From contig NZ_LT629787.1 in the NCBI RefSeq assembly GCF_900105655.1, positions 2,108,001 through 2,172,000 of the forward strand: a stretch of DNA of 64,000 bases, read 5' to 3'. Within the stretch, counting starts at the first letter, position 1; every line of letters begins with the position of its first letter. Made by a program: the position numbers and the translations under genes. The notes beneath the pieces were generated by a model. It worked only from the letters and a program-made list of their open reading frames with translations. It searched no databases and was not told the origin of the DNA. Positions 34,995-46,024 of this stretch are shown piece after piece. Source of the DNA: Halopseudomonas salegens (GTDB lineage Bacteria > Pseudomonadota > Gammaproteobacteria > Pseudomonadales > Pseudomonadaceae).

Positions 34995-35243
34995 TCACGA
35001 TTTACGCAACCAATAATGAAATTCATCGTCCAAGCTTTCAGCATGCAGCAATGCATGACCGGACAACTCGGCAAAGCGCTGAAAATCGCGCCAGGAACCC
35101 GCATCAGTGGCCAACACATGCAGTATTTGCCCGCTGGCCAGTGTGTTCAGCTCCAACTTGGCCTTGAGCAAGGGCAATGGGCAATTCAGGCCGCGGGCGT
35201 CCAGTCGGGTGTCTGCATGCAGTTCAATCGGGGCTGACGACAT
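34995..35243 (-). CDS. tusA: TusA-family sulfur-carrier protein
   Basis: An 82-residue protein with the TusA signature DARGLNCPLPLLKAKLEL; the active Cys lies in CPxP near residue 21. Members pass persulfide sulfur to tRNA thiolation or molybdenum-cofactor enzymes. The position between bepA and perM corresponds to PA1006 of P. aeruginosa as I recall it, a TusA-like protein linked to molybdenum homeostasis and nitrate respiration. The ATG at 35243 has AAGGAG 8-9 nt upstream and is preferred over the preceding TTG. Confidence 0.85.
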   Translation of the reverse strand: MSSAPIELHADTRLDARGLNCPLPLLKAKLELNTLASGQILHVLATDAGSWRDFQRFAELSGHALLHAESLDDEFHYWLRKS

Positions 35244-35325
35244 CAATCAAAAGCTCCTTGTTTTCGTGGCGCCAGTATAGCGCTGCACAACCCGCTCCGG
35301 ACAACCCGGGAAATAAAAGGTCACC

Positions 35326-36795
35326 ATGTCTGTCAAATCCTGTCTCCCACGCCTGCTGGTCGGCAAAACACTGCTCACGCTGTGTCTGTTGGGTATGACA
35401 CCCGGCGCGCAGGCACAAGCCGATTTCGATTTGCCATCGCTGGGCGATACCAGTGCCGGCATCATGTCCCGTGAACAGGAATACCAACTTGGTCGTGCCT
35501 GGCTGGGCATGTTGCGTGGTGCCGTCGCGACCAAGGATGACCCTTTACTGAAAGATTACGTTGAAAGCCACGTCTATCAGCTGGCGGAGACCAGCCAGCT
35601 GGTTGATCGCAGGCTTACCTTCGTAGTGGTGGACAGCCCGCAACTGAATGCCTTTGCAGCGCCGGGCGGCATTATCGGCATCAACGGCGGCCTGTTCCTG
35701 CACGCTCATACCGAAGGCGAGTTTGCTTCAGTCATGGCCCACGAACTGGCGCACCTCTCTCAGCGCCACTTCTCCCGCAACCTGGAGCAGCAACAACGCA
35801 TGAGCGTCCCGCTGATGGCTGCCATGCTGGCCAGTATCGTGATCGCTGCTGCCGGTGGAGGTGATGCCGGCTTTGCCGCACTGGCCTCAACGCAGGCAGC
35901 GGCCATTCAGGAACAGCGCCGCTTCTCACGGCAAAACGAGCAGGAAGCCGACCGCATCGGCATTCTGAACCTGGAGCAGGCCGGTTATGATCCCCGCGCC
36001 ATGCCCGACATGTTCGAGCGCCTGGTTCGCAACAGCCGTTTTGACCGTACGCCGCCAGAGTTTTTGCTTACCCATCCAGTCACCCAGTCTCGCATTGCTG
36101 ATTCACGCAACCGGGCCGAGCAACTTGCGCAAGACAACGGACGGCGTGACAGCCTGGAATACCAGATGTTGCGCGCCCGCGTGCAACTCAGCTATGAAAC
36201 CAGCCCAGGCGTTGCCGTACGTCGCTTTCAGGCCCAACTGGACGAACACGAGGGCAAACATGCCCCTGCACGCTATGGCCTGGTACTGGCGTTGACCCTC
36301 GGCGGGCAGTTCGAGGAAGCCGGGCAGGCACTGCAGCCCTTGCTGGAACAACAACCTGACAACCTCATCGTCCGCCTGGCTGAAGTTGAGCTGCTACGAC
36401 TGCAGGGGCAAAGCAATGCCGCTCTGACGATTGTCGACCAGTTGCTGAAAATCCGTCCGGACAATTACCCGCTGATGCAAAGCAAGATTGACCTGTTACT
36501 GCACCAGCAACGCTATCAGGACGCCGAACGCTTGAGCGACCGGCTGACCAACCAGCGCAGTGATGACCCGGATGTCTGGTACATGGCTGCAGAAATTCGC
36601 GGGCTGGCAGACAATATCACCGGTCTGCATATGGCCCGCGCCGAATATTTCATGCTTGCTGGCGATCTCGACAAAGCGGATGAACAATTGGCATTGGCGG
36701 CACGCCGGGTACGCGACAATTTCGTCATGCGTTCCCGGGTCGAAGCGCGTCAGCAGCAACTGGCGCGCCAGAGAGAGATTCTGGACAGCTTCTGA
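35326..36795 (+). CDS. bepA: Periplasmic beta-barrel assembly protease BepA (M48 + TPR)
   Basis: A 489-residue protein with a cleavable signal peptide (AQA near residue 31). An M48 metalloprotease domain carries HEXXH in MAHELAHLSQRHFSR and the third ligand in NEQEADRIGILNLEQAGYD. TPR repeats form the C-terminal 220 residues. BepA degrades or helps mature stalled outer-membrane proteins such as LptD. It is divergent from tusA. Its TGA abuts the nadA stop inside TGATCA, with no spacer. Confidence 0.9.
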   Translation: MSVKSCLPRLLVGKTLLTLCLLGMTPGAQAQADFDLPSLGDTSAGIMSREQEYQLGRAWLGMLRGAVATKDDPLLKDYVESHVYQLAETSQLVDRRLTFVVVDSPQLNAFAAPGGIIGINGGLFLHAHTEGEFASVMAHELAHLSQRHFSRNLEQQQRMSVPLMAAMLASIVIAAAGGGDAGFAALASTQAAAIQEQRRFSRQNEQEADRIGILNLEQAGYDPRAMPDMFERLVRNSRFDRTPPEFLLTHPVTQSRIADSRNRAEQLAQDNGRRDSLEYQMLRARVQLSYETSPGVAVRRFQAQLDEHEGKHAPARYGLVLALTLGGQFEEAGQALQPLLEQQPDNLIVRLAEVELLRLQGQSNAALTIVDQLLKIRPDNYPLMQSKIDLLLHQQRYQDAERLSDRLTNQRSDDPDVWYMAAEIRGLADNITGLHMARAEYFMLAGDLDKADEQLALAARRVRDNFVMRSRVEARQQQLARQREILDSF

Positions 36796-37854
36796 TCAGG
36801 CGTTGCCGACCGCACCGAGATTGGCCTGTCGGGTAAAGTCGAGCATGCGTTCCAGTGGGCGTACTGCCTGCGGGATCAGGCCGCTGTCGACCTCGATTTC
36901 ATCTGTACCCTGCTCCAGACTGCTCAACACCCGCGGCAAGGTATTCATCGCCATCCACGGGCAGTGCGCACAACTGCGGCAGGTAGCACCATTGCCGGCC
37001 GTCGGTGCTTCAATCAACTGGCGATCAGGTGCCGCCTGCTGCATCTTGTAGAAAATTCCACGATCAGTCGCCACGATAAAGGTCGGGTTGGGAAGTGTCT
37101 CGGTTGCCTTGATCAGCTGACTGGTCGAGCCCACCACGTCGGCAAGCTCAATCACGGCCGCTGGCGACTCCGGATGAACCAGCACGGCAGCTTCGGGATA
37201 CACGGCTTTAAGATCGATCAGTGACTGCGCCTTGAATTCCTCATGCACAATACAGCTACCCTGCCACATCAACATATCCGCGCCCGTCTGGGTTTGAATA
37301 TAGTTGCCCAGATGCTGGTCAGGTGCCCAGAGAATCTTTTCACCACGATCCATCAGGTGTTCGACAATCTGCAAGGCACAACTCGAGGTAACTACCCAGT
37401 CGGCACGTGCTTTGACTGCCGCCGAGGTATTGGCATAGACCACTACCGTGCGCTCCGGATGCTGATCGCAGAACGACGAGAACTCATCGATCGGACAACC
37501 AATATCCAGCGAACAGGTGGCTTCCAGCGTCGGCATCAACACGCGCTTTTCCGGGCTGAGAATTTTCGAGGTTTCACCCATAAAACGTACCCCGGCCACC
37601 ACCAGCGTGGTCGCCGGATGATCGCGACCAAAGCGCGCCATTTCCAGTGAATCAGATACACAACCACCGGTTTCTTCCGCCAGCGCCTGTACCACCGGAT
37701 CAGTGTAATAATGGGCTACCAGTACGGCATTGCGCGCCTTGAGCGCAGCGGCAATACGCCGCTTGTAGTCTTCGGTTTCTTCGGCACTGAGCGGAACAGG
37801 CTCACGTGCAGCCAGATGAGCCTGCACCAGCACACGCTCGGGAATCTGTGACAT
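36796..37854 (-). CDS. nadA: Quinolinate synthase
   Basis: A 352-residue iron-sulfur enzyme that makes quinolinate from iminoaspartate and dihydroxyacetone phosphate in NAD synthesis. Motifs are [39 protein letters not shown], and the cluster cysteines in [17 protein letters not shown] and [10 protein letters not shown]. The ATG at 37854 ([11 protein letters not shown]) is chosen over an upstream TTG. It lies upstream of the convergent bepA gene and downstream of tRNA-Lys. Confidence 0.95.
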   Translation of the reverse strand: MSQIPERVLVQAHLAAREPVPLSAEETEDYKRRIAAALKARNAVLVAHYYTDPVVQALAEETGGCVSDSLEMARFGRDHPATTLVVAGVRFMGETSKILSPEKRVLMPTLEATCSLDIGCPIDEFSSFCDQHPERTVVVYANTSAAVKARADWVVTSSCALQIVEHLMDRGEKILWAPDQHLGNYIQTQTGADMLMWQGSCIVHEEFKAQSLIDLKAVYPEAAVLVHPESPAAVIELADVVGSTSQLIKATETLPNPTFIVATDRGIFYKMQQAAPDRQLIEAPTAGNGATCRSCAHCPWMAMNTLPRVLSSLEQGTDEIEVDSGLIPQAVRPLERMLDFTRQANLGAVGNA

Positions 37855-37955
37855 AGCTTCACCCAATCAGATATATGGGTCGATTATACCATGCTGACCC
37901 GGAGCAGATCACAGGAGCTTGACCGGTCGCAAAAGAGGGAGAGGTACGGGGAAAG

Positions 37956-38031
37956 TGGTGGGTCGTGTAGGATTCGAACCTACGACCAATTGGTTAAAAG
38001 CCAACTGCTCTACCAACTGAGCTAACGACCC
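37956..38031 (-). tRNA. lysT: tRNA-Lys (anticodon TTT)
   Basis: A 76-nt gene with encoded CCA. The acceptor stem is GGGTCGT with ACGACCC, and the D-arm is GCTCAGTTGGTAGAGC. The anticodon loop CTTTTAA gives TTT, and the T-arm is GTAGGTTCGAATCCTAC. It lies between queC and nadA in the same direction, as I recall for P. aeruginosa. Confidence 0.97.
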
Positions 38032-38087
38032 GGAACGCGCGCTATAGTACTGATTTTTCTGATGAACTCAAGCTTTTTGGGATTTTT

Positions 38088-38768
38088 TTAGTGCTGATAA
38101 CGGGTCGGGTCCGCCACCCCGGCCTGAGCAAAGCCCTGACTGCGCAGGCGGCAGCTGTCACAGCGACCACAGGCACGCCCGGCGGCATCGGCCTGATAGC
38201 AGGAAACCGTCAGGCTGTAATCCACTCCGTGGTTGATACCCGCTATGATAATGTCCGCCTTGCTGAGCATCTGCAGCGGTGTCTGAATACGAAAGGGAGT
38301 GCCCTCTACGCCTGCTCGTGTCGCCAGGTTGGCTACCTGCTCGAAGGCCTGAATAAAGTCAGGACGGCAGTCCGGGTAGCCGGAATAGTCCACGGCGTTG
38401 ACGCCGATAAAGATATCCTGCGCACCCAGCACCTCGGCCCAGCCCAAAGCCAGGGAGAGAAAGACGGTATTGCGCGCAGGGACATAGGTAACGGGTATAC
38501 CTTCCTGTGGCGTTTCCGGAACGGCAATAGACGAGTCGGTCAACGCCGAGCCCCCCATGCCATTGAGGTCCAGCCCGATGACCTTGTGCTCGACGACCCC
38601 GGCATGCCGGGCAATCTGCTCGGCTGCGACCAGTTCTGCCCGATGTCGCTGACCATAGTCAAAACTCATGCTGTAACAGATATAGCCCTGAGCCTGAGCC
38701 ATCGCCAGCACTGTGGCTGAATCAAGCCCACCGGAAAGAAGTACCACTGCTTTTTTCTGGTCTGTCAT
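38088..38768 (-). CDS. queC: 7-cyano-7-deazaguanine synthase
   Basis: A 226-residue ATP-dependent enzyme that converts 7-carboxy-7-deazaguanine to preQ0 in queuosine synthesis. It has the PP-loop [17 protein letters not shown] at the N-terminus and a zinc site in [18 protein letters not shown] near the C-terminus. The ATG at 38768 follows the queE stop by 1 nt, so the two enzymes are coupled. It is the last protein gene of the tol-pal/que array before tRNA-Lys. Confidence 0.95.
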   Translation of the reverse strand: MTDQKKAVVLLSGGLDSATVLAMAQAQGYICYSMSFDYGQRHRAELVAAEQIARHAGVVEHKVIGLDLNGMGGSALTDSSIAVPETPQEGIPVTYVPARNTVFLSLALGWAEVLGAQDIFIGVNAVDYSGYPDCRPDFIQAFEQVANLATRAGVEGTPFRIQTPLQMLSKADIIIAGINHGVDYSLTVSCYQADAAGRACGRCDSCRLRSQGFAQAGVADPTRYQH

Positions 38769-38769
38769 T

Positions 38770-39429
38770 TCAATGCCCCGGCTGGTCATTCCACAGATAC
38801 TTGTGCAGCTGCAACTGAAAGCGCACCGGCAGGTTGTCGGCCACTATCCAGTCGGCCAGTTCGCGCGCATCGAGCTCAGCATGGCTGGGCGAGAACAACA
38901 CCTCGCCAACCTGTTCCGCCAGACCATACTCATCCAGCTTGAAGCGGGCCCAGTCATAGTCTGCCCGATTGCAGAGCACAAACTTGACCTGATCCTGTGG
39001 CCCCAGCAAGGCGATATTGCTGTACAAATTTCGACCAACCTCAGCCGATCCCGGCGTTTTCAGATCGACCACCCGGCTTACCCGCGGATCAACCGCACTG
39101 ACATCCATGGCTCCGCTGGTTTCCAGGGAAACCTGATAGCCGGCATCACACAACTGCCTGAGCAGCCGCAGGCAACCCGGCTGCGCCAGGGGTTCGCCAC
39201 CCGTTACGCAAACATAACGCGGCCGATAAGCGCCAACCTGCTGGAGAATGTGTTCAAGCGGCATACTCTCGCCACCATTGAATGCATAGGCGCTATCACA
39301 ATACTGGCAGCGCAACGGGCACCCGGTAAGGCGCACGAATACCGTAGGCAGGCCGATGGTGCGGCTTTCACCCTGCAATGAATGGAAAATCTCCGTAATC
39401 CGGAGCGTCGAAGACAGTTCAGTGGTCAT
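38770..39429 (-). CDS. queE: 7-carboxy-7-deazaguanine synthase
   Basis: A 219-residue radical-SAM enzyme, the step before QueC in queuosine synthesis. Landmarks are [20 protein letters not shown] and the cluster motif C-x3-C-x2-C in [19 protein letters not shown] contacts follow in [13 protein letters not shown]. It starts 120 bp after the cpoB stop. That gap holds no gene I can see, only a weak hairpin candidate. Confidence 0.94.
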   Translation of the reverse strand: MTTELSSTLRITEIFHSLQGESRTIGLPTVFVRLTGCPLRCQYCDSAYAFNGGESMPLEHILQQVGAYRPRYVCVTGGEPLAQPGCLRLLRQLCDAGYQVSLETSGAMDVSAVDPRVSRVVDLKTPGSAEVGRNLYSNIALLGPQDQVKFVLCNRADYDWARFKLDEYGLAEQVGEVLFSPSHAELDARELADWIVADNLPVRFQLQLHKYLWNDQPGH

Positions 39430-39549
39430 TGGTCAATACCGGGCAGCACTGCGTAACAGGCAGAGGCCTATCATCAGGCCAGGTAAATCCCGACCCTGAA
39501 TCGTGGAAAGGGTTATTTTAACCGAGACAGCAGGAAAAGACAGGCAGGA

Positions 39550-40344
39550 TCAGTTCAGATTGGCCATATCCCGACGAGCCAGTTGCGCCGCGGAACTATT
39601 GGGATACTCGGCAAGTACCCGCTGAAACCATTCACGCGCCTGGGCATTGTTCTCCCGCCGACGCTCGACATCGCCCAGTTTGTAGAGCGTATCAGCTTCC
39701 TTGCGGTGACCGGGGTAGCGACTGAGAACCCGCTGGAAAGCCTGTTCTGAAGCGGTGTAATCCGATTCAGCCAGGTAGAGTTCGCCCAGCCAGTATTGCG
39801 CATTACCGGCATAATCACTCTCCGGATAACGGCGCAGGAAAGCGTTGTAAGCCGCAATGGCCTGGGTAAAATTACGCTGCCTGACCTGGTCATAAGCAGC
39901 TTCGTAGAGCAATTTCTCCCGCTCCGGATCCGGCTCGGCGACTGCCTCGTTCGTATCCAGCGGTAGCTGATCCGTCACTTGGGGTGACACAGGCTGCTCT
40001 GCAACAGGTGCGTTGTTGTCAGGCTCGGGACCAGAAGAACCTGAAACAGCTTGCAAGCGACGATCAATATCCTCGTAACGGGTTTGCTGATCATCTTCCA
40101 TGCGGCTAATACGGTGCTCCTGCTCTTCGAGCATGCCACGCAGCATGGAAACCTCCTGCTGCAACTGATACAGCTGTTGCAGCAGTTGGCCCTGAGGTGA
40201 CACATCCGAGCGTACCTGGGGTACATTGACTGCCGTTGAACTGCGGGAACCGTTACCGCCTCCCCGCTCATCCACCGGCACCTGGGCCAGCGCAAGCGCC
40301 GGCACCAGCATGGTCAGAACAGCAACCCCGCTGAGTACTCTCAT
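39550..40344 (-). CDS. cpoB: Cell division coordinator CpoB (YbgF)
   Basis: A 264-residue periplasmic protein. The signal peptide ends near ALALA (residue 20). A trimerising coiled coil covers about 50-95 (LLQQLYQLQQEVSMLRGMLE onward). The C-terminal TPR region covers about 145-264 and includes ESDYAGNAQYWLGELYLAES. CpoB couples Tol energy to PBP1B during constriction. It is the last tol-pal gene, 9 bp after pal. Confidence 0.93.
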   Translation of the reverse strand: MRVLSGVAVLTMLVPALALAQVPVDERGGGNGSRSSTAVNVPQVRSDVSPQGQLLQQLYQLQQEVSMLRGMLEEQEHRISRMEDDQQTRYEDIDRRLQAVSGSSGPEPDNNAPVAEQPVSPQVTDQLPLDTNEAVAEPDPEREKLLYEAAYDQVRQRNFTQAIAAYNAFLRRYPESDYAGNAQYWLGELYLAESDYTASEQAFQRVLSRYPGHRKEADTLYKLGDVERRRENNAQAREWFQRVLAEYPNSSAAQLARRDMANLN

Positions 40345-40353
40345 GTCACTCCC

Positions 40354-40863
40354 TTATTTGCGCAGCTCAACGCGACGATTCTGAGCCCAGGCTTCTTCGC
40401 TGGAGCCCGTGGCTGCCTGACGCTCTTCACCGTAGGAAACCAGTTCCAGCTGGCTGGCTGAAACGCCTTGCAGTACCAGGTAACGCTGAACGGCAGCCGC
40501 ACGGCGCTCGCCCAGGGCCATGTTGTATTCACGCGTACCGCGCTCATCAGTGTGGCCTTCCAGCACAACGCGCTGGCCGGACGCCTTCAGGTCACGGGCG
40601 TGAACATCGAGGGCGCGCATGGCTTCGGCTTTCAGCTCAGCGCTGTCAAACTCGAAGTAGAAGGTAGTGATGGCACGCAGAGCTGCTTCTTCGCTGCTGA
40701 CGCCTGACGAGGTATCAGCACCGGAAGTAGAACTGCTGTTGTACCCCTCATTGGGATCGACCGCGCCGGTACCCGTTGACTGGGAACCCTTCGACGAACA
40801 GCCAACTACCAGACCAAAAGCAACCAGCAGAGCAGCAAACTTGCCGACAGTAGTAATTTGCAT
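40354..40863 (-). CDS. pal: Peptidoglycan-associated lipoprotein Pal (OprL)
   Basis: A 169-residue outer-membrane lipoprotein with lipobox LVVGC, a Ser/Gly/Thr-rich linker, and the OmpA-like domain (about 60-168). The domain carries [20 protein letters not shown] and ends [11 protein letters not shown]. It binds peptidoglycan and TolB and supports outer-membrane constriction. There are tandem ATGs; the second (40863) stands 6 nt from AGGAG and is preferred. It lies 42 bp after tolB. Confidence 0.95.
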   Translation of the reverse strand: MQITTVGKFAALLVAFGLVVGCSSKGSQSTGTGAVDPNEGYNSSSTSGADTSSGVSSEEAALRAITTFYFEFDSAELKAEAMRALDVHARDLKASGQRVVLEGHTDERGTREYNMALGERRAAAVQRYLVLQGVSASQLELVSYGEERQAATGSSEEAWAQNRRVELRK

Positions 40864-40905
40864 CATAGACTCCTGAAAAACCCCATAAGTGTGTGTTGGT
40901 GCGCC

Positions 40906-42213
40906 CTATGGCAGGTATGGGGACCATGATGGCACGCGCAAGTCATCGAATGGCGTCGGAATAACCGATCGCACACGACCATTGGTCGAAACCAGCATGA
41001 GTACACCTCGCCCCTGTTGACGGGTAGCATAAATTAACATAGTGCCGTTGGGTGCAACAGTAGGTGATTCATCCAACGACGTTTCTGTTAAGACTCTCAC
41101 ATTACCGCGCTGCAGATCCTGCGTGGCAATCTGAAAATTACGATATCCGTCCTGGCGGTGCACCATCACCATGGTGCGTCCATCAACGGATAATTTGGCA
41201 TTGGCATTGTAGTTACCGACAAACGTCAACCGCTCGGCATTGCCCGTGCGCAAATCCTGCTTGTAGATCTGAGGCCGGCCGCCACGGTCGGACGTAAACA
41301 CCAGAGTGTTGTTGTCCTTCCAGAATGGCTCGGTGTCGATCGCGAAATGGTTCGTCACCCGACGTATCTGCCGACTCTCCATGTCCATGGTATATATCTC
41401 CGGGTTACCGTCGCGTGACAATACGAAAGCCAGTCTTTTGCCATCAGGTGACCAGGCCGGAGCGCTGTTCAACCCCTCGAAACTGGTTACCCGCTCGCGA
41501 CGTCCGGTACTGACCCAGTGCACAAAAATCTGCGGCCGGCCGGACTCAAAGGACACATAGGCAATGCGCTCCCCATCCGGTGCGTAGGACGGAGTCAGAA
41601 TCGGCTCACTGGACTGCAACAAGGTAACTGAACGCTTGCCATCATAATCGGAGCGTTTGAGAGTAAAGCGTATGTTATCCGCAGAAAAACGCTCAGCCGC
41701 GACGTACAGCAGCTTGGTGCTGAAAGCGCCCTGAATACCGGTTATTTCCTCAAACACCTCATCACTGAGGCGATGCGCCATATCACGCAACTGATTGCGC
41801 GAACCACTGATGGTTCGAGTCAACAGCTCCTGTTCGCGAATAACGCTGTACAACGTATAGGTCAGGCTGAAACTGTCCGTTTCACCTTCGCGGGTGACAT
41901 TGCCGACCACGACATAATCCGCGCCCAGCATACGCCAGTCCCGAGGAAAAATTTCATCTGCCCGCACTGGCTGGCCAAGCATCACATTGCGCGCCAGAGG
42001 AGCGAACATGCCGCTGTTGTACAGGTTGTCAGCCGTAATCTGTGCCATGTCCTCGTCAAGCGGCGAACTGCCTTGCCAGCCAAAGGGCGCTACGGCAATC
42101 GGTACCGATTTGTCGGTCCCACGGGTAATTTCGATCGCATCCTGAGCCATTGCCAGCTGCAACCAGCAGAGGCTGAACAGGGCAAGCAGACAGGTTTTCA
42201 GTTGCATCTTCAT
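40906..42213 (-). CDS. tolB: Tol-Pal system beta-propeller protein TolB
   Basis: A 435-residue periplasmic protein. It has a signal peptide (cut near AMA, residue 23), an N-terminal alpha/beta domain (about 25-165), and a six-bladed propeller with repeated WSPDG- or SVDG-type blade motifs such as [19 protein letters not shown]. It is the shuttle between TolA and Pal. The start overlaps the tolA stop as TGATG. Confidence 0.95.
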   Translation of the reverse strand: MKMQLKTCLLALFSLCWLQLAMAQDAIEITRGTDKSVPIAVAPFGWQGSSPLDEDMAQITADNLYNSGMFAPLARNVMLGQPVRADEIFPRDWRMLGADYVVVGNVTREGETDSFSLTYTLYSVIREQELLTRTISGSRNQLRDMAHRLSDEVFEEITGIQGAFSTKLLYVAAERFSADNIRFTLKRSDYDGKRSVTLLQSSEPILTPSYAPDGERIAYVSFESGRPQIFVHWVSTGRRERVTSFEGLNSAPAWSPDGKRLAFVLSRDGNPEIYTMDMESRQIRRVTNHFAIDTEPFWKDNNTLVFTSDRGGRPQIYKQDLRTGNAERLTFVGNYNANAKLSVDGRTMVMVHRQDGYRNFQIATQDLQRGNVRVLTETSLDESPTVAPNGTMLIYATRQQGRGVLMLVSTNGRVRSVIPTPFDDLRVPSWSPYLP

Positions 42214-43256
42214 CAGTAAGCCAAGTCCTCTGGTCTGAACCGCAGCGTACGCTGACGATACAAACGGTCAAAAGTTGCCGGATTTTCCCGCGACAGCTGC
42301 CGCATTTCCGGAATCCGTCCGACGTTACGTACCGCCTGCACAGCCGACTGATCAAAACCGGGGTCACCGCTGGAGCGCGTGACCACCACATCGGTAATCT
42401 GCCCGGTAGGCACCATGCTGATACGTACTTCTACTACCATTTCATTGCGTGCCGTCGGCGGCCGCCGCCACTGTTCGCTGACATAGCGTCGAATCAGATC
42501 ATCATAACTCGCTGCTACCTGATCGCCATGACGATCGGCCTGCGCTCGTTGATAGGCTGCTTCATTGGCCAAAAGTTCCGCCAGCGCCCGGGCGCGCTCT
42601 TCCTCTTGTGCACGACGCCGCTCCTCTGCAGCCTCACGCTGCCGCTGCGCCTCGGCTTCCGCTTCACGTTGGGCCCTGGCGGCCGCTTCACGGCGTTCTG
42701 CTTCAGCCGCAGCCTGACGCTTTGCTTCTTCCTCCCGCTGGCGGGCCTGCTCGGCAGCGCGGCGCTCGGCTTCGGCGGCTTCTCGTCGGGCCTGCTCCTC
42801 GGCCTCACGGCGTGCTTGCGCTTCGGCTTCACGTTGGCGAGCTTCAGCCTCGGCCTGTTCACGCGCCTGCTGTTCAGCTTCCAGCCTGGCCTGCTCCTGC
42901 TCCCGCGCCACTCGCTCGCGCTCGGCCTGTTGCTGACGTTGCTGCTCTTCTCGCTGTGCCGCCTCTTCCTGCTCACGCTGTTGCCGCGCCAATTGCTCGG
43001 CTTCATGACGCTGTGCTGCCGTGCGTTCGGCTTCGCCGGCAATCCGCTGTTCGGTAGCCGTCATTGCCGGGCTGCTCGACTCGAGCTGCACCAGAGTCGC
43101 CTGCACGATCGGCCGCGCCGGCTCATACTCCGGAGCACTACTGAAAGAAACGGCAAACATTAGTATCACCGCCAGATGCAGACCCAACGCCTTGATCACC
43201 GCTGGGCCGTAACGGCCGGCGGGTACCGGTTGCAGTCGCTGATCGTGCGTATTCAC
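42213..43256 (-). CDS. tolA: Tol-Pal energy-transducing protein TolA
   Basis: A 347-residue protein anchored by one N-terminal helix (about 18-42). A long helical region very rich in Glu, Ala, Arg and Gln (about 60-245) spans the periplasm. The C-terminal TonB-like domain (about 250-347) contains [20 protein letters not shown]. It links the TolQR motor to TolB and Pal. The start is GTG, overlapping the tolR stop as GTGA. The biased coding strand creates long meaningless open frames on the other strand. Confidence 0.94.
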   Translation of the reverse strand: MNTHDQRLQPVPAGRYGPAVIKALGLHLAVILMFAVSFSSAPEYEPARPIVQATLVQLESSSPAMTATEQRIAGEAERTAAQRHEAEQLARQQREQEEAAQREEQQRQQQAERERVAREQEQARLEAEQQAREQAEAEARQREAEAQARREAEEQARREAAEAERRAAEQARQREEEAKRQAAAEAERREAAARAQREAEAEAQRQREAAEERRRAQEEERARALAELLANEAAYQRAQADRHGDQVAASYDDLIRRYVSEQWRRPPTARNEMVVEVRISMVPTGQITDVVVTRSSGDPGFDQSAVQAVRNVGRIPEMRQLSRENPATFDRLYRQRTLRFRPEDLAY

Positions 43257-43699
43257 GGCGCCTCGGTAATCAGACCGACATTGGGAACACCGGCCTGCTG
43301 CAAGGCAGCCATCGCCGCCACAACCAGACCATAATTTGCCTGCTGATCGCCGCGAATATATACCAGCGTATCCGGACGTGCCTGGATCACCTTGCTGACA
43401 CCTTCAGTCATGTCTTCCAGGCTGACCGCGCTATCCGTATGCTCTTCGGTATCCACTGCCTCGCCCAGATTCCAGTAATAGGTACCATCGGCCAATACCG
43501 ACAGGGTCAACACCTGTTGTTGACTATCAGCAGGCAATACCTCACTGCTGACCTGAGGCAAGTCCACCCTCACCCCCTGATTGAGCATGGGCGCGGTCAC
43601 CATAAAAATCACCAGCAACACCAGCATGACGTCGATATAGGGTACGACGTTCATCTCGGCTACCGGTTTGCGTTTCTGCCGCCGTCCTCTTCGCTGCAT
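43253..43699 (-). CDS. tolR: Tol-Pal system proton-channel protein TolR
   Basis: A 148-residue ExbD-family protein. A basic N-terminus (RRGRRQKRKPVAE) precedes one membrane helix, NVVPYIDVMLVLLVIFMVTA, that carries the proton-path Asp. A periplasmic domain follows. With TolQ it forms the proton-driven motor. It starts 13 bp after tolQ and overlaps tolA by 4 bp. Confidence 0.95.
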   Translation of the reverse strand: MQRRGRRQKRKPVAEMNVVPYIDVMLVLLVIFMVTAPMLNQGVRVDLPQVSSEVLPADSQQQVLTLSVLADGTYYWNLGEAVDTEEHTDSAVSLEDMTEGVSKVIQARPDTLVYIRGDQQANYGLVVAAMAALQQAGVPNVGLITEAP

Positions 43700-43712
43700 G
43701 AACTACTCCCGC

Positions 43713-44399
43713 CTACTCGTCGCTGGCATGCACGCGGCGGTGCAGGATGCTGGAAAATTCATCGGCAAAGGTCTCGTAACGACTGAGCAGCATTTCCGAA
43801 CGTGAAGAGAACCGGTTGTAGGCGATCACAGCAGGAATTGCGGCGAACAAGCCCATGGCCGTAGCAATCAGGGCCTCAGCAATCCCTGGCGCGACTGTCG
43901 CCAGTGTCGCCTGTTGCGCGGCTGCCAGCCCGCGAAACGAGTTCATGATGCCCCACACGGTCCCAAACAGGCCGATGTAGGGGCTTGTCGACCCGACGGT
44001 AGCAAGGAAGGGAAGGTGCTGCTCCAGGCGCTCTTCCTCGCGAGAAATGGCCACCCGCATGGCGCGCTGCACCGCATCCATCACCGCCCCCGGATTGACT
44101 CCCGGTTGCTGACGCATACGTGAAAATTCCTTGAAGCCGGCGCGAAAGATCTGTTCCAGGCCTGAATCGGGATCTGGCTTGCCGGTCACTTCGCGATACA
44201 GCTTGGACAGGTCTACCCCGGACCAGAAACGGTCTTCAAACTCGTCCAGCGCCGCTTTCGAGGCCCGAATGGCTGTACTACGCTGAAAAATCATCACCCA
44301 GGAAATGATCGAAGCCAATACCAGGCTAAGCATGACCAATTGCACCAGAACACTGGCGCTGGTGATCAGATACCACATCGACATTTGTTCAGCTTGCAC
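43713..44399 (-). CDS. tolQ: Tol-Pal system motor protein TolQ
   Basis: A 228-residue ExbB/MotA-family protein with three helices: about residues 12-35, 130-150 and 165-190. The conserved block TVGSTSPYIGLFGTVWGIMN is followed by APGIAEALIATAMGLFAAIP. The start is the GTG at 44399, 1 nt after the ybgC stop and 9 nt from a GGAG; the ATG at 44384 would clip the N-terminus. Confidence 0.94.
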   Translation of the reverse strand: MQAEQMSMWYLITSASVLVQLVMLSLVLASIISWVMIFQRSTAIRASKAALDEFEDRFWSGVDLSKLYREVTGKPDPDSGLEQIFRAGFKEFSRMRQQPGVNPGAVMDAVQRAMRVAISREEERLEQHLPFLATVGSTSPYIGLFGTVWGIMNSFRGLAAAQQATLATVAPGIAEALIATAMGLFAAIPAVIAYNRFSSRSEMLLSRYETFADEFSSILHRRVHASDE

Positions 44400-44400
44400 G

Positions 44401-44856
44401 CTATGTGTCTCCCCATTCAGCGCCGGATTCCAACGTCATGCCACGACGAAAAGCCGTAGCCAGTTCTTGCGGAAAAGGCCGTGGCCGGTAGCTGTCTGCC
44501 TTCACGCAGGCCACCAGCGCCTCCCCCTCACACAACAAGGTGCCATCAGAACGTTTGATCTGCTGACGAAAGCGTACACTCACACGCTTCACTTCCATGA
44601 CCTCGGCAGTGATCACAAGTTCATCATCCAGACGCGCAGAGGCGTGATATCTGGCCGATACCGAGTGCACAACGAAAATGATATTTTCCTGCTGCAGAAC
44701 GCTTTGATCAAAGCCCAGGCCGCGCAACCGCTCAGTGCGCGCCCGTTCCATGAACTTCAGGTAATTGACGTAGTAAACAATGCCGCCGGCATCGGTATCT
44801 TCGTAATAAACGCGGGCCTTGAGCGCGAACGGCTGCCCTGACTGTTCAGCGTGCAT
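44401..44856 (-). CDS. ybgC: Tol-Pal-associated acyl-CoA thioesterase YbgC
   Basis: A 151-residue hot-dog-fold thioesterase. [20 protein letters not shown] carries the catalytic Asp, and [15 protein letters not shown] follows. It acts on short-chain acyl-CoA or acyl-ACP and is the usual first gene of the tol-pal operon. The 81-bp gap to ruvB should hold the operon promoter, though I cannot pick out its elements. Confidence 0.93.
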   Translation of the reverse strand: MHAEQSGQPFALKARVYYEDTDAGGIVYYVNYLKFMERARTERLRGLGFDQSVLQQENIIFVVHSVSARYHASARLDDELVITAEVMEVKRVSVRFRQQIKRSDGTLLCEGEALVACVKADSYRPRPFPQELATAFRRGMTLESGAEWGDT

Positions 44857-44937
44857 AATGTAGAACCTGTTTATGGTTTTGCATAGGGGGTGAGCAACGC
44901 AACAATGAAATAAATCTGCTCCGTTGCATCGTCACGT

Positions 44938-45990
44938 TCAACCGCCGCCAGCAGGATCAAACAAATCCGCCGTCGGATCGCCTAAACGCCCTGGAACATT
45001 GAGTCCGAAGTGCTGATAGGCATGCCGGGTCAGCATTCGACCGCGCGGGGTGCGGGTAATGAAACCCTGCTGGATCAGAAAAGGCTCCAGCACATCTTCA
45101 ATCGTGTGCCGCTCTTCACTGATCGCTGCTGCCAGGCTGTCAATGCCAACCGGGCCGCCATCAAACTTGTCGATCATCGCCAGCAGCAGGCGACGATCCA
45201 TGTGATCGAAGCCCTGCTCATCCACATTCAGCAAATTCAGCGCCTGATCCGCCACTGACTGGGTAATCACGCCCTGACTGCGCACCTCGGCAAAATCCCG
45301 TACCCGACGCAACAGGCGGTTGGCAATCCGCGGCGTGCCACGCGAGCGCTTGGCCACTTCCAGGGCGCCGTCCGCATCCAGATGCATGCCGAGAATCTGC
45401 GCCGAACGGCCAACAATAATTGCCAGATCCGGCACCGAGTAAAACTCCAGCCGCTGCACAATGCCGAAGCGATCACGCAATGGATTGGTCAACATACCCG
45501 CCCGCGTTGTCGCCCCGACCAGGGTAAAAGGCGGCAGATCCAGCTTGATCGAGCGCGCCGCCGGCCCGTCACCGATCATGATATCCAGCTGATAATCTTC
45601 CATCGCTGGATACAGAATTTCTTCCACCACCGGAGACAAGCGATGGATCTCGTCAACGAAGAGCACATCGCCGGCTTCGAGATTGGTCAGCATCGCTGCC
45701 AGATCACCGGCTTTTTCAAGTACCGGGCCGGAGGTGCTTTTCACCTGCACACCCATCTCGTTGGCAATAATGTTCGCCAGGGTGGTCTTGCCCAGCCCCG
45801 GCGGGCCAAAGATCAATACATGATCCAGCGCCTCGCCACGACCTTTCGCCGCCTGGATAAACAGCTCCATCTGCTCGCGCACCACCGGCTGGCCGATATA
45901 ATCAGCCAACTGCAGCGGGCGAATAGCCCGGTCAATCACCTCTTCCTGTTGCCGCGGACTGGCCGCAATCAGGCGATCTTCTTCAATCAT
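44938..45990 (-). CDS. ruvB: Holliday junction branch-migration ATPase RuvB
   Basis: A 350-residue AAA+ motor. Walker A is [19 protein letters not shown] and Walker B is [11 protein letters not shown]. Sensor 1 lies in [20 protein letters not shown]. The C-terminal winged-helix DNA-binding domain contains [18 protein letters not shown]. Six-membered rings pump DNA through the RuvA-bound junction. It starts 34 bp after ruvA and ends ahead of ybgC. Confidence 0.97.
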   Translation of the reverse strand: MIEEDRLIAASPRQQEEVIDRAIRPLQLADYIGQPVVREQMELFIQAAKGRGEALDHVLIFGPPGLGKTTLANIIANEMGVQVKSTSGPVLEKAGDLAAMLTNLEAGDVLFVDEIHRLSPVVEEILYPAMEDYQLDIMIGDGPAARSIKLDLPPFTLVGATTRAGMLTNPLRDRFGIVQRLEFYSVPDLAIIVGRSAQILGMHLDADGALEVAKRSRGTPRIANRLLRRVRDFAEVRSQGVITQSVADQALNLLNVDEQGFDHMDRRLLLAMIDKFDGGPVGIDSLAAAISEERHTIEDVLEPFLIQQGFITRTPRGRMLTRHAYQHFGLNVPGRLGDPTADLFDPAGGG

Positions 45991-46024
45991 GCATTACCCG
46001 CCAAACCGGTGAACTCCATACCGC

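Noticed and set aside
42528..43163. 211-codon plus-strand frame rich in Leu and Phe
   Set aside because: It is the complement of the Glu/Ala/Arg-rich tolA coiled coil. The apparent hydrophobicity is a by-product of codon bias.
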